DNA of 10,701 nt from Trichodesmium sp. MAG_R04 (GTDB taxonomy: Bacteria; Cyanobacteriota; Cyanobacteriia; Cyanobacteriales; Microcoleaceae). The first letter of the stretch is position 1, and every line of letters starts with the position of its first letter. The notes under the pieces were generated by a model that saw nothing but the letters and a program-made list of their open reading frames with translations, did no database searches and was not told where the DNA came from. The stretch spans positions 1 to 10,701 of the forward strand of contig JAKQYG010000099.1 in NCBI GenBank assembly GCA_023356515.1. The letters run 5' to 3'. A program made the translations under genes and the position numbers. Shown one piece after another: positions 1 through 6,868 of the stretch.

Positions 1-272
1 ATTATTTCAGCTTGAGTGTTCCATTTAGTGGCAAAAGCTAAGGCAGTAATGATTAATTTTGGTATTAATATTCTGTGATGTCCATGTACAGTAAAAAAGT
101 CAAAAAATGTGGCGTTTCCTTCAGCAACTCGCTCAAAAATAGGAGTTAATCTCCATTGATCCCAGTAGGGAACATTGACACTAAAATTCCCCAGAAACCA
201 CAGTAGTAATAAGGCTGGGAAAATATAAAGGATGAGTAATAGTATTCTGGTTCGGGAAAAGACTGTTAACAT
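1..272 (-). CDS. N-terminal part of a polytopic membrane protein (runs off left edge)
   Basis: An open frame on the minus strand starts with ATG at 272 and continues through the left edge, giving 90 complete codons. The start reads MLTVFSRTRILLLILYIF, and residues about 9-28 form a strong hydrophobic segment. A polar stretch with the motif NVPYWDQW follows, then FFDFFTVHGHHRILIPKL, then the start of a second hydrophobic segment. One membrane helix followed by a large periplasmic loop with aromatic, acidic and His residues resembles large cyanobacterial membrane proteins related to GT-C-type glycosyltransferases, but the visible part is too short to assign a family. No Shine-Dalgarno is seen. 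A perfect TATAAT lies 28 bases upstream of the ATG. The gene is read away from the rest of the window and is separated from the exporter cluster by nearly 800 bases of mobile-element debris. Confidence 0.75.
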   Translation of the reverse strand, partial: MLTVFSRTRILLLILYIFPALLLLWFLGNFSVNVPYWDQWRLTPIFERVAEGNATFFDFFTVHGHHRILIPKLIITALAFATKWNTQAEI

Positions 273-299
273 TATTGGCAAGTGGAGATCAGCAATAAT

Positions 300-305
300 A
301 TTATA
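300..305 (-). promoter_or_regulatory. candidate -10 box (TATAAT) for the left-edge membrane protein gene
   Basis: On the minus strand the hexamer TATAAT is a perfect sigma70-type -10 box. It would place transcription initiation about 20 bases before the ATG at 272. No recognisable -35 hexamer sits 16-18 bases upstream, and no extended -10 TG is present. In AT-rich DNA such a hexamer can arise by chance, so this is only a candidate. Confidence 0.3.
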
Positions 306-546
306 GGTGTAGGTTGGCTTGAAGAATCTGCATAATGTCCAACCATGTCTACTCTTTAATTGAACCTGCACAACCAGATGATTAGCTCAAAACAATACAC
401 TTTTTAAATTGGCATACTGTTATATGCTGTAGTCGAATGTTAGATCGTACTGAATATGAAGGGGTGATAGGTAAGATTAAAAGACTTATATGACAAGGTG
501 TGTAGCTTTCAGAGATCTCAATAAATATTGCCGAAAAATTGGGTTT
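306..546. other. gene-free spacer
   Basis: No coding frame with protein-like composition is visible on either strand. The only local structure noticed is a short inverted repeat, GCATA-CTGTTA-TATGC, near 412-427. The stretch separates the left-edge membrane gene from a terminator-like hairpin. Confidence 0.5.
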
Positions 547-576
547 AAAGCCTCGCCCATAAGCGGGCGACTTTTT
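547..576 (+). terminator. intrinsic terminator-like hairpin
   Basis: TCGCCC (553-558) pairs with GGGCGA (565-570) around a six-base loop. The flanking AAAG and CTTT extend the stem past a two-base bulge, and five T's follow at 572-576, with another T run at 583-589. This is a good rho-independent terminator on the plus strand. No gene that it would terminate is visible upstream in the window, so it could end a small RNA. GC-rich hairpins flanked by TTTAAAGCC also occur at the ends of IS200/IS605-type elements, and a relic of that type lies nearby at about 766-915, so a left-end hairpin is an alternative reading. Confidence 0.5.
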
Positions 577-616
577 AGTTGATTTTTTTCACAGGTTATG
601 TCCTTGTTGCTTTTTA

Positions 617-746
617 TAGTCATTACAATTAAGTTCCGTACAGTCTAACAATGTCATCCAGTGTTGTTTCTGGTATGCTGTAAGCCATAATCCAAAAAGT
701 TAATTCTTCCCCCTATTCTACTGCTGGTTCTTATTTGTAACTACTA
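617..746. mobile_element. 130-bp MITE-like element, complete copy, TA-flanked
   Basis: The element has imperfect terminal inverted repeats. The left end reads TAGTCATTACAATTAA and the reverse complement of the right end reads TAGTAGTTACAAATAA, so 13 of 16 positions match. It is bounded by TA dinucleotides at 615-616 and 747-748, as expected for an element that duplicates a TA target in the manner of the IS630/Tc1/mariner superfamily. A second copy starts at 10586 and is identical over everything visible. On the minus strand a 27-codon open stretch (712-632) with protein-like composition (GEELTFWIMAYSIPETT and onward) ends at a TAA close to the left repeat. This may be the tail of a parent transposase gene. 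The element is too short to encode its own transposase. Confidence 0.75.
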
Positions 747-765
747 TAGTTCACAAGAAATATAT

Positions 766-915
766 TAGTCGCGGGTGGGCTTACCGAGACATAAAATGGA
801 CAGGTCGGCCAGCATAAGACTACTGCCAAAGTAGCAGCAGCCCGTAAGATGTCAACCCGCCGAGGGGCTACAGCTCGGTAGGAAACCCAGTGCCTTTAGG
901 CCGGGGAGGATGTCA
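766..915 (+). mobile_element. relic resembling an IS200/IS605-type right end with TnpB guide-RNA (omega/reRNA-like) fold
   Basis: The segment has a chain of hairpins typical of the 3' end of tnpB elements: CTACT/AGTAG (820-824 with 830-834), CCGAG/CTCGG (860-864 with 874-878), and a last GC-rich stem around GCC-TTTA-GGC (892-901) followed by GGGGAGGATGTCAA at the presumed terminus. Positions 851-888 align without gaps to 6802-6839, with 25 of 38 bases matching and most differences being transitions, so two copies of the same kind of end exist here. A short peptide-like stretch (AGGLTET) at about 769-789 may be the decayed tnpB tail, but no intact tnpB or tnpA is present. The family assignment rests on recalled features of cyanobacterial IS605 ends, not on a search. 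Confidence 0.5.
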
Positions 916-944
916 ATTAGAAGTTTTAACTGGCCAGTAAATCT

Positions 945-972
945 ATGAAAACTAGTCATCGAAAAGATGACT
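945..972 (-). terminator. candidate terminator downstream of the HlyD-type gene
   Basis: AGTCATC (954-960) and GATGACT (966-972) form a perfect 7-bp stem with a five-base loop. On the minus strand the stem is followed by AGTTTTCAT, a weak U tract. It lies about 90 bases beyond the stop codon of the HlyD-type gene, the last gene of the minus-strand cluster. A second nested inverted repeat at about 979-1013 (TAGCCAA with TTGGCTA, enclosing AGGAT/ATCCT) lies between the gene and this hairpin and may add to termination or 3'-end protection. Confidence 0.45.
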
Positions 973-1064
973 TCAGCTATTAGCCAAGGATTGAAATCCT
1001 TTGCATTTTGGCTATCAAAAAAAGTATGCCATATTACCAGATAAACCAAAACGAATTCTAAATT

Positions 1065-3245
1065 CTAATTAACATTAGTCAAACTCTTAAATTTACTAGT
1101 AAATCTACTAAAGAATAACTCTAAAACTGTCCGTTTACCCACATTAATATTTGAGTTAATTGCCATACCATTCTGCAAACCAATCTCCAAATCATTCTCA
1201 TCATCCAGAACAAATGTTTGCCGTTCTAAATCAATTGTAGTTTCAAAAGAAAAAAAAGGTCTTCCTGCTTGTTGGTCTGGTGGAATAGCATCGTCACTAA
1301 TATAAATAACCTCTCCAGTTGCTGTACCAAACTCATTTGCCGGTAAAGCTTGAACTTGCACTTCTACAGGCAAACATTCCAGATCACTTAAACCTAATTT
1401 TTCTCGATTTTCTTTCAGCTCCGGACAGACACATTTTTTACCCGCTTCGCATGCAATAACTTCCCGTCCAGCTAACTCTTGGTCATGATAAGGTTCTAAT
1501 TTTTTCCGTTTATCATTTAATGCTTTTAACACCAAAGCAACATCTTTATTCTGAATATAAACCATTGCTTTCAACCCTTCATCATCATCCAATACTGTCA
1601 GCAAAGGTTGAGTTTGTTGCGCCTCATAAGAAGCATCCTCACATCTTTTTGGTTGAATATCCCCTGGCTTCAAAACATCATTAATAACATATTGACAAAT
1701 AGGGTCTGTCTTTATATCTAGAGAAGATTCTTCTTTCGTTGTAGGTTGTAAATCAAAAATAACCCCAGAAACTGGTGATTTTAACACTTGATTATCACGA
1801 GCTTCTTCCAACTTTTCTATCTGAGCATTAACTTCAGTCAGTCGCTTGTTATTTTCTAGTTGTAACCGAGTAAATTGAGAATCTATTCTAGCAATTTCTC
1901 TACCTTCATTTTGAGCAATTGTGCTATAAAGTTGCCTGGCCCAAGCATCTCTTGTATTTTTTAATTGTTCTTTAGTTCTATTAATAGATACATTTAAACG
2001 TTGTTGTTCTAGCCTAGCACGTTGGACTTCTGCTTGACGCGCCTTGACTTCTCCTTCTCGGGCATTAATATCAGCTTTCCTAGAATTAATTTCACCCTCG
2101 CGAGTATTAATTTCTCCTTCGAAAGTATTAATGTCTGCTCTGCGAGAATTTACTTCTCCTTCTCTAGCATTAATATCTGCTAACCGAGCATTAATTTCTC
2201 CCAATCTAGTATTTATTTCTCCTGCCTTTGACTGTATCTGATCTTGTTGTCTTAATATCTCACTTTCCCCACGAAATACTTCTTGTTCTTGACGTTTTTT
2301 TTGCAGTTCAGCGATCGCTCCTTCTTCTACCAAAGGAGATATTTGTTCTAGAATTCCTTGGTTGGAATCTAATACTTTTCCTGATTTATCTAATTGCCCC
2401 TTTGCTAGCTCTAATTGTTCTTGAGAATACTTTAATTGTCCCTGAGTATTCTTTAGTTGTTCCCTAGTAAATTGCAGTTGTTTTTCTGTATTATTTAATT
2501 GTTCATAAGCATAAGTTAGCTTTTGCTTAGTGTTATTTAATTGTTGTTTAGCAAATTGTAATTGTTGTCTAGCATATTGCAATTGATCTTGAGCTACTCT
2601 TAATTGTTCTGTTGCTGCTTCTTCCTGTTTTTCTGCTTGTTGAAGTTGTTTTTGTAATTCTCTGACTTGTAATTGTACAGCATCTACACGAGAATTATAT
2701 TCAGCCTTGTAATTAATATATAATCCTTGTAAACTTGGGTCAATTTTTATAAAACTACCTCTGTTTAAATAAAGTTCGTCAATTAAAGCACGGTAGGTTT
2801 GATTTTCTGATAATCTAGTTTGTCTTTCTTGGGCAAGCTTTTGTAAATCTACAGGTAAATTTGTGGGAACTTTACCATTTAATACTTCCTTGTAAAATTG
2901 GTTTTCTCTTTTAAGGGTTTCTCTTAACTTAATTGCCGAACCTAAATCTGCACTGGGGGCAGTAGGACTAAAAGTTAATAATGGTTGGTTTTTTTCTACG
3001 CGATCGCCACTTTCTACATGCAGTCTAACTACATTTCCGCTAGTAGGGGCTTGAACATCTATAGAACCATCTTTAAGTTCTAATTGACCTGTTGCAGGTA
3101 CAGCTTGGTCTATCTCAGCAAAGTAAGCCCAGATGATAGCTGAACTAGTCATAATCATAATCATCCAAAGAAATAGCCGAGATAATATGGCTGGTTTCTC
3201 TAAAATTACTGGTTGTTCGTTTAATGATATTGATTTATCTTGCAT
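1065..3245 (-). CDS. HlyD-family membrane fusion protein (type I secretion periplasmic adaptor)
   Basis: This 726-residue protein should link the inner-membrane ABC exporter to a TolC-like outer-membrane channel. One membrane anchor lies at residues 22-42 after a short cytoplasmic tail. The first half of a lipoyl/barrel-sandwich domain follows (about 60-92, VQAPTSGNVVRLHVESGDRV), then a long alpha-helical hairpin (about 100-485) and the second lipoyl half (488-500, LKSPVSGVIFDLQ). A beta-barrel region runs to the C-terminus. The hairpin is unusually long and built of heptads: eleven xQLxxxx units at 213-289 and ten (E/A)(G/D)(I/V)NxR-type units at 341-410. Usual HlyD proteins have about 400-480 residues. 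A segment at 517-624 carries six cysteines (517, 535, 599, 605, 607, 624). The gene lies 215 bases after the exporter gene on the same strand. Only a weak A-rich ribosome site precedes the ATG. The family is clear; the cargo is unknown. Confidence 0.93.
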   Translation of the reverse strand: MQDKSISLNEQPVILEKPAILSRLFLWMIMIMTSSAIIWAYFAEIDQAVPATGQLELKDGSIDVQAPTSGNVVRLHVESGDRVEKNQPLLTFSPTAPSADLGSAIKLRETLKRENQFYKEVLNGKVPTNLPVDLQKLAQERQTRLSENQTYRALIDELYLNRGSFIKIDPSLQGLYINYKAEYNSRVDAVQLQVRELQKQLQQAEKQEEAATEQLRVAQDQLQYARQQLQFAKQQLNNTKQKLTYAYEQLNNTEKQLQFTREQLKNTQGQLKYSQEQLELAKGQLDKSGKVLDSNQGILEQISPLVEEGAIAELQKKRQEQEVFRGESEILRQQDQIQSKAGEINTRLGEINARLADINAREGEVNSRRADINTFEGEINTREGEINSRKADINAREGEVKARQAEVQRARLEQQRLNVSINRTKEQLKNTRDAWARQLYSTIAQNEGREIARIDSQFTRLQLENNKRLTEVNAQIEKLEEARDNQVLKSPVSGVIFDLQPTTKEESSLDIKTDPICQYVINDVLKPGDIQPKRCEDASYEAQQTQPLLTVLDDDEGLKAMVYIQNKDVALVLKALNDKRKKLEPYHDQELAGREVIACEAGKKCVCPELKENREKLGLSDLECLPVEVQVQALPANEFGTATGEVIYISDDAIPPDQQAGRPFFSFETTIDLERQTFVLDDENDLEIGLQNGMAINSNINVGKRTVLELFFSRFTSKFKSLTNVN
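2022..2225 (-). repeat. 21-bp coding tandem repeat in the hlyD-type gene (EGEINxR heptads)
   Basis: Nearly ten consecutive 21-bp units encode seven-residue repeats such as AGEINTR, LADINAR, EGEVNSR, RADINTF and KADINAR. The DNA units share a core resembling attaatttctcc on the plus strand, with drift at third positions. The repeat keeps the coiled-coil register exactly, so gain or loss of a unit would lengthen or shorten the helical hairpin by two helical turns without a frameshift. Confidence 0.85.
2379..2609 (-). repeat. second 21-bp coding tandem repeat in the hlyD-type gene (xQLxxxx heptads)
   Basis: Eleven units encode the heptads EQLRVAQ, DQLQYAR, QQLQFAK, QQLNNTK, QKLTYAY, EQLNNTE, KQLQFTR, EQLKNTQ, GQLKYSQ, EQLELAK and GQLDKSG (residues 213-289). 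On the plus strand the units share a core resembling taattgttc. The motif differs from the block at 2022-2225, so the two arms of the helical hairpin appear to have expanded independently. Confidence 0.85.
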
Positions 3246-3460
3246 TTTTTTCTTTTTGAATAGATAAAGAAGAAGGAGGAAGGGATCACGAAGGCAGGAG
3301 CAGGAAAAGTGTTTTAGGAAAGAGTCAAAGATTAGTGATCATTTCCATTATCAGTAGTTTCTTTTACTCTTCCTAATTTCTAATAATTTAGGAATTGTAC
3401 TTAAATTTTCTCCCTTTTTCCCTCTTTCTTTTTCCTTCCTTCTTTTTCATTCTCAGAGAA
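3246..3460 (-). other. exporter-adaptor intergenic spacer with strand-asymmetric purine and pyrimidine tracts
   Basis: This 215-bp gap between the exporter stop and the HlyD-type start holds no gene. In the minus-strand transcript the first part (about 3405-3452) is almost purely purine, and the last part before the HlyD start (about 3266-3310) is rich in pyrimidine. Parts such as GAAGGAAGG and CCTTCCTCC are partly complementary, so the two tracts could pair across the spacer. No intrinsic terminator is seen, which fits read-through into the HlyD-type gene. Confidence 0.35.
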
Positions 3461-6451
3461 TTATTGTTGAGATTCTTGTTGTTGATAGAGACAGAAATAA
3501 CGCCCTTTTGCTGCCATTAACTGATCATGGGTTCCTTGCTCTACCACCGAACCTTGATCCATCATTATGATAGTATTAGCATTTTTTACTGTTGTTAAAC
3601 GGTGAGTAATAAAGAATAATGTTGTATTAGTAAAAGCCTCAGCTAAATTCTCTCCAACCTGACGTTCAGAACTGTAATCTAAAGCACTAGTTGCTTCATC
3701 TAATATCAACAATCTGGGATTTTGCAGAACTGTCCGAGCAATTGCAATTCTTTGCCTCTGACCCCCTGATAAAGAAGCTCCTCTTTCTCCCACCATCGTA
3801 TTATAACCACTAGGCAAATTCATAATAAAATCATGAGCCACCGCGATCTTAGCAGCCCGAATAATTTCATCAGTTGTTGCATCTGGATTTGTCAAAGCAA
3901 TATTATCTTGAACAGTACCATTAAAAAGAAGAGTATCCTGTAAAACTACTCCAATTTGACGGCGTAAAGAGTATAGTTCTACTTTATGAATATCATATCC
4001 ATCAATGAAAATTCGACCAGAAAGTGGAGAATATAAGCGTTGCAATAATTTCATTAATGTACTTTTTCCGGAACCGCTCAACCCCACAATACCTACAAAA
4101 TAACCAGAAGGAAATTCCAAATTTATATTTGCTAATTGTAGAGGCCCACTTTGAGTAAATCGGAAGGAAAGTTCCTCAAATTTGACACTGCCATTCATTG
4201 GTGGCATATCAATATTATTTCTGTCTTCTTCATCTACTTCCGCTTCAGTATCTAAAACATCTCTTAATCGTTCAATTGACATTCCCACTTCTTGGAAACT
4301 TTGCCAAACACTCACAAAGCGGAGCAACGAACCTGTAACATTACCGGCAATAATTCGGAAGGCAATTAATCCCCCCACAGATAACTGACCATCAATCACT
4401 AAATAAGCACCAACCCATAAAAGTGCTAATCCTGAAAGTTTATTTAAAAATGTACTAATAGAGCTAGAAGTAGTTTGAGTCAGAACAGTATTAAAACTAG
4501 CAGTCATAAACTTAGCATAACGAGCTGACCATTCCCAACGAGACTTTAGTTCTAAATTTTGTGCCTTAACAGTTTGCACACCATTTAGCACCTCTACTAA
4601 GTATGACTGAGAGTCGGCATAGCGTTCTGCTTTTTTCCGTAGTAGCCTTCTGACAATGGGAGAATTAATTAAAATAATTCCAGCAAAGAAAGGTACCCCA
4701 GCCAAAGCAACCGCCGTCATTAACGGATTGAGAGCCAGCATCACAGCAATATAAATTACTGAGAAGACTGCATCCAAAACCACTGTTAAGGCTGTGCCTG
4801 TCAGAAAATTCCTAATATTAGCTAATTCTCCGATCCTACCTACCAAATCACCTACCCGGCGATTATCAAAATAGCTGAGTGGCAGACGAAGTAGGTGGTC
4901 AATTACTTCTGAGCTAAGTTTGACATCTATACGGTTAGTAGTATCTACAAATAAGAAAGTCCGCAGACCTCCCAACACAGCCTCAAATAAAGCCACTAAT
5001 AACATCAAGATCCCCAGAACATCCAAAGCCTCAATATTACGTTGCCCCATAACTTTATCGATGATAATCATCGTCATTAGGGGGTTAACCAAGCCAAATA
5101 TCTGTACGAAAAACGAGGAAATTAACACCTCGATAAATACTGTGCGATGTTCCATTAAAGAAGGAACAAACCACCAAAAACTAAACTGTTCCTTCTGTTC
5201 AGTTTTTGGTGCTTGTAGTAGCAGAACTTGTCCTGACTCTCCCCAAATCTCCTGGAACTCACCTGGTTTGAGACGACTTAATCCTGATTCTGGACTTCCA
5301 ACGACAATTTCTTGTTCTGTAATACTGTAGAGTACAGCAAAACTATTTTGCCATTCAACTAGAGCTGGTGCTTTGAGGCGAGGTACTGCTGCTGCCGACA
5401 CTTGCGCCAGTTGACCTGTTAATCCCATCATCTGAGCGATCGCTCCACAAGCTTGTAGAGATATTCTACCGGCTGTACGGATCTGATTATCTAATACTCG
5501 ACGAATTACGTCTCGGCGCAACTTGAGACCAAGATGTTTGGCTAGCATCTGAAAGCAAGCTAAGGAAGCTGCTATTTCTCCTTTAGCTCGGAAAATTGGG
5601 TATTTTTTTGACGGGGTATCTTGAAAAAAAGTAGGTTCTGGTGGGAGTGCTGGTGCTTGGGGGACCATAGACAAATCCAAGGGCACCAGTTGACTAGTTT
5701 CCTCCCCATTTTCTATTGTTTGTTCCTCATTTTGTTGTTCAAGAAATCCGAGAATTCTTGCACCTCTTGGTCCTTCTATTTTTATGGACCTACTTGAGCC
5801 ATCAAAAATTACTTGACTACCTGAAGGAAAATCTCCTACTACCCCACTACTGACTAGCCAGATTTTTTCTGGGTTTAGCATAGATGCTAGTTCTTTGGTT
5901 TTTTTGTCTCCTTTGGGTAGGTTTACTACTACAGTATTTTGGACGACACTTTTAGCGAGTTCTTTGAAGTCACTATTAACTTCAGCTCTTCTAGCAAATT
6001 TTTGGCTTAGTAGTTCAAATACTTCAGTTATTGCTGGACGTTCGAGAAAGACTTTTCCAAATTCTGTTTCTGCTTCTAGTATTGCTAAAAAATCTGCTGC
6101 TGGTAAAGTAATAGCGATTAAATCTGTTGAAGCGAGTACTGTTTCACAAGGCATTCCCCGTAGCAACCCTGCCCAACCTAAGATTTCTCCTGGTCCTGCT
6201 AATTGTAGACTTATGTGACGTTGTGATCGCTGCTCATAACCTAATACTCGTGCCTGGCCCTGATAGATAATTGCTATCTGGTTTGGCATTTTTTCCCTAT
6301 CAAATAGTGGTTGGCCAGCATGGTAACCTAAAAGTTGGCACTTTCCCACTAATTGAGTTTTCAAAGCATTTTCTGAAAGTTTGTTAAATGGTGGCTTATT
6401 TGCCAGAAATTCTTGTACTTGTGCTCTTGATATTGTCGAAGGAGTAGCCAT
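3461..6451 (-). CDS. ABC exporter with N-terminal cNMP-binding-like and degenerate C39-like domains (HlyB/SunT-like)
   Basis: This 996-residue inner-membrane exporter uses ATP to push a peptide or protein into a type I channel. A cyclic-nucleotide-binding-like fold (about 24-135, with GPGEILGWAGLL at 86-97) comes first. A linker and a C39-peptidase-like domain (about 283-415) follow, then the six-helix transmembrane domain (about 425-720) and the ATPase (about 755-990). The ATPase is intact: Walker A GLSGSGKST (790-798), Q-loop Gln838, signature LSGGQ (894-898), Walker B LLILDE (914-919) and switch His950. The C39 domain is not: in AASLACFQMLAKHLG the catalytic Cys position is Ala295, the His position is Ser370 and the Asp position is Ser386. 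In the cNMP domain the phosphate-binding Arg position appears to be Cys102 (PCETV). It probably binds cargo without cleaving a leader, as HlyB does. It lies between the isomerase and HlyD-type genes. No clear Shine-Dalgarno precedes the start. Confidence 0.95.
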   Translation of the reverse strand: MATPSTISRAQVQEFLANKPPFNKLSENALKTQLVGKCQLLGYHAGQPLFDREKMPNQIAIIYQGQARVLGYEQRSQRHISLQLAGPGEILGWAGLLRGMPCETVLASTDLIAITLPAADFLAILEAETEFGKVFLERPAITEVFELLSQKFARRAEVNSDFKELAKSVVQNTVVVNLPKGDKKTKELASMLNPEKIWLVSSGVVGDFPSGSQVIFDGSSRSIKIEGPRGARILGFLEQQNEEQTIENGEETSQLVPLDLSMVPQAPALPPEPTFFQDTPSKKYPIFRAKGEIAASLACFQMLAKHLGLKLRRDVIRRVLDNQIRTAGRISLQACGAIAQMMGLTGQLAQVSAAAVPRLKAPALVEWQNSFAVLYSITEQEIVVGSPESGLSRLKPGEFQEIWGESGQVLLLQAPKTEQKEQFSFWWFVPSLMEHRTVFIEVLISSFFVQIFGLVNPLMTMIIIDKVMGQRNIEALDVLGILMLLVALFEAVLGGLRTFLFVDTTNRIDVKLSSEVIDHLLRLPLSYFDNRRVGDLVGRIGELANIRNFLTGTALTVVLDAVFSVIYIAVMLALNPLMTAVALAGVPFFAGIILINSPIVRRLLRKKAERYADSQSYLVEVLNGVQTVKAQNLELKSRWEWSARYAKFMTASFNTVLTQTTSSSISTFLNKLSGLALLWVGAYLVIDGQLSVGGLIAFRIIAGNVTGSLLRFVSVWQSFQEVGMSIERLRDVLDTEAEVDEEDRNNIDMPPMNGSVKFEELSFRFTQSGPLQLANINLEFPSGYFVGIVGLSGSGKSTLMKLLQRLYSPLSGRIFIDGYDIHKVELYSLRRQIGVVLQDTLLFNGTVQDNIALTNPDATTDEIIRAAKIAVAHDFIMNLPSGYNTMVGERGASLSGGQRQRIAIARTVLQNPRLLILDEATSALDYSSERQVGENLAEAFTNTTLFFITHRLTTVKNANTIIMMDQGSVVEQGTHDQLMAAKGRYFCLYQQQESQQ

Positions 6452-6699
6452 TTAGTTTATGTTATTTCACTCTAGTTGGGAGATAACTGTTAATTGTCCC
6501 TAAATTTTAGATAATTGGGTATTGATGTGATTCACCGGGAAATTCTATCTGCTGCCCTTTCAGGGAAACTTTTGCTAAGATTTCTGTAGCATGGAATTAT
6601 AATACATTCTTTAAGTCAGTTGTGGGGGCAGGCCTCCTGCAAAAGAGATGTCTCTAAAAGAGGATATCCATTTTTCATTTTCCCCAGGGAAAGCTAGAC
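6452..6699. other. gene-free spacer between the isomerase and exporter genes (exporter-proximal part)
   Basis: No protein-like frame is visible. Small palindromes occur, such as GCAGG-CCT-CCTGC (about 6630-6642) and AGAGA-TG-TCTCT (about 6645-6656). Their position just before the guide-RNA-like relic suggests decayed mobile-element DNA. A promoter for the exporter gene could lie here, but none is convincing by eye. Confidence 0.4.
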
Positions 6700-6867
6700 A
6701 AAAACTCTAGAGAGACTCGGAGAAGGGCATAACCCTCACTTATAAACTCCCAAGATGAAGAACTCAACAGTTGAGTCCGGAAGCTCTGGGTTACGCAAAA
6801 CATCAAGCCACCGAAGAGCTATAGCTTAGTTGAAATCTTCACACCTAACACCGGCAAAGATTTCAAC
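6700..6867 (+). mobile_element. second relic resembling an IS200/IS605-type right end with guide-RNA-like fold
   Basis: Positions 6802-6839 align with 851-888 (25 of 38 bases, differences mostly C-to-T and G-to-A). The hairpin order is the same: a stem ACTCAA/TTGAGT (about 6760-6775), a central AGCTATAGCT palindrome (6816-6825), and a terminal stem of 11 perfect pairs, GTTGAAATCTT (6829-6839) with AAGATTTCAAC (6857-6867). The end falls one base before the stop codon of the isomerase gene. No tnpB or tnpA frame remains. The terminal stem is stronger than in the first relic although the bases differ, consistent with pairing having been kept while the sequence drifted. Confidence 0.45.
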
Positions 6868-6868
6868 C

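Noticed and set aside
852..1049. 65-codon minus-strand open frame after the HlyD-type gene
   Set aside because: It runs through the terminator-like hairpins and the IS605-end-like relic, has no ribosome site and no recognisable domain. The structured RNA or DNA reading explains the sequence better.
2022..2609. Regular 21-bp repeats resembling a CRISPR or satellite array
   Set aside because: They lie inside one open frame, keep codon and heptad register, and have no spacers.
4920..5330. 136-codon plus-strand open frame
   Set aside because: It is antisense to the transmembrane and C39-like coding region of the exporter, which is full-length with clear motifs. The antisense peptide has no recognisable features.
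3461..6451. Active double-glycine leader peptidase
   Set aside because: The catalytic Cys, His and Asp positions are Ala, Ser and Ser by the best ungapped alignment.
6829..6867. Intrinsic terminator for the isomerase gene
   Set aside because: The 11-bp stem is strong, but no U tract follows it on the minus strand and it matches the terminal stem of the guide-RNA-like relic, so it is not called a terminator.
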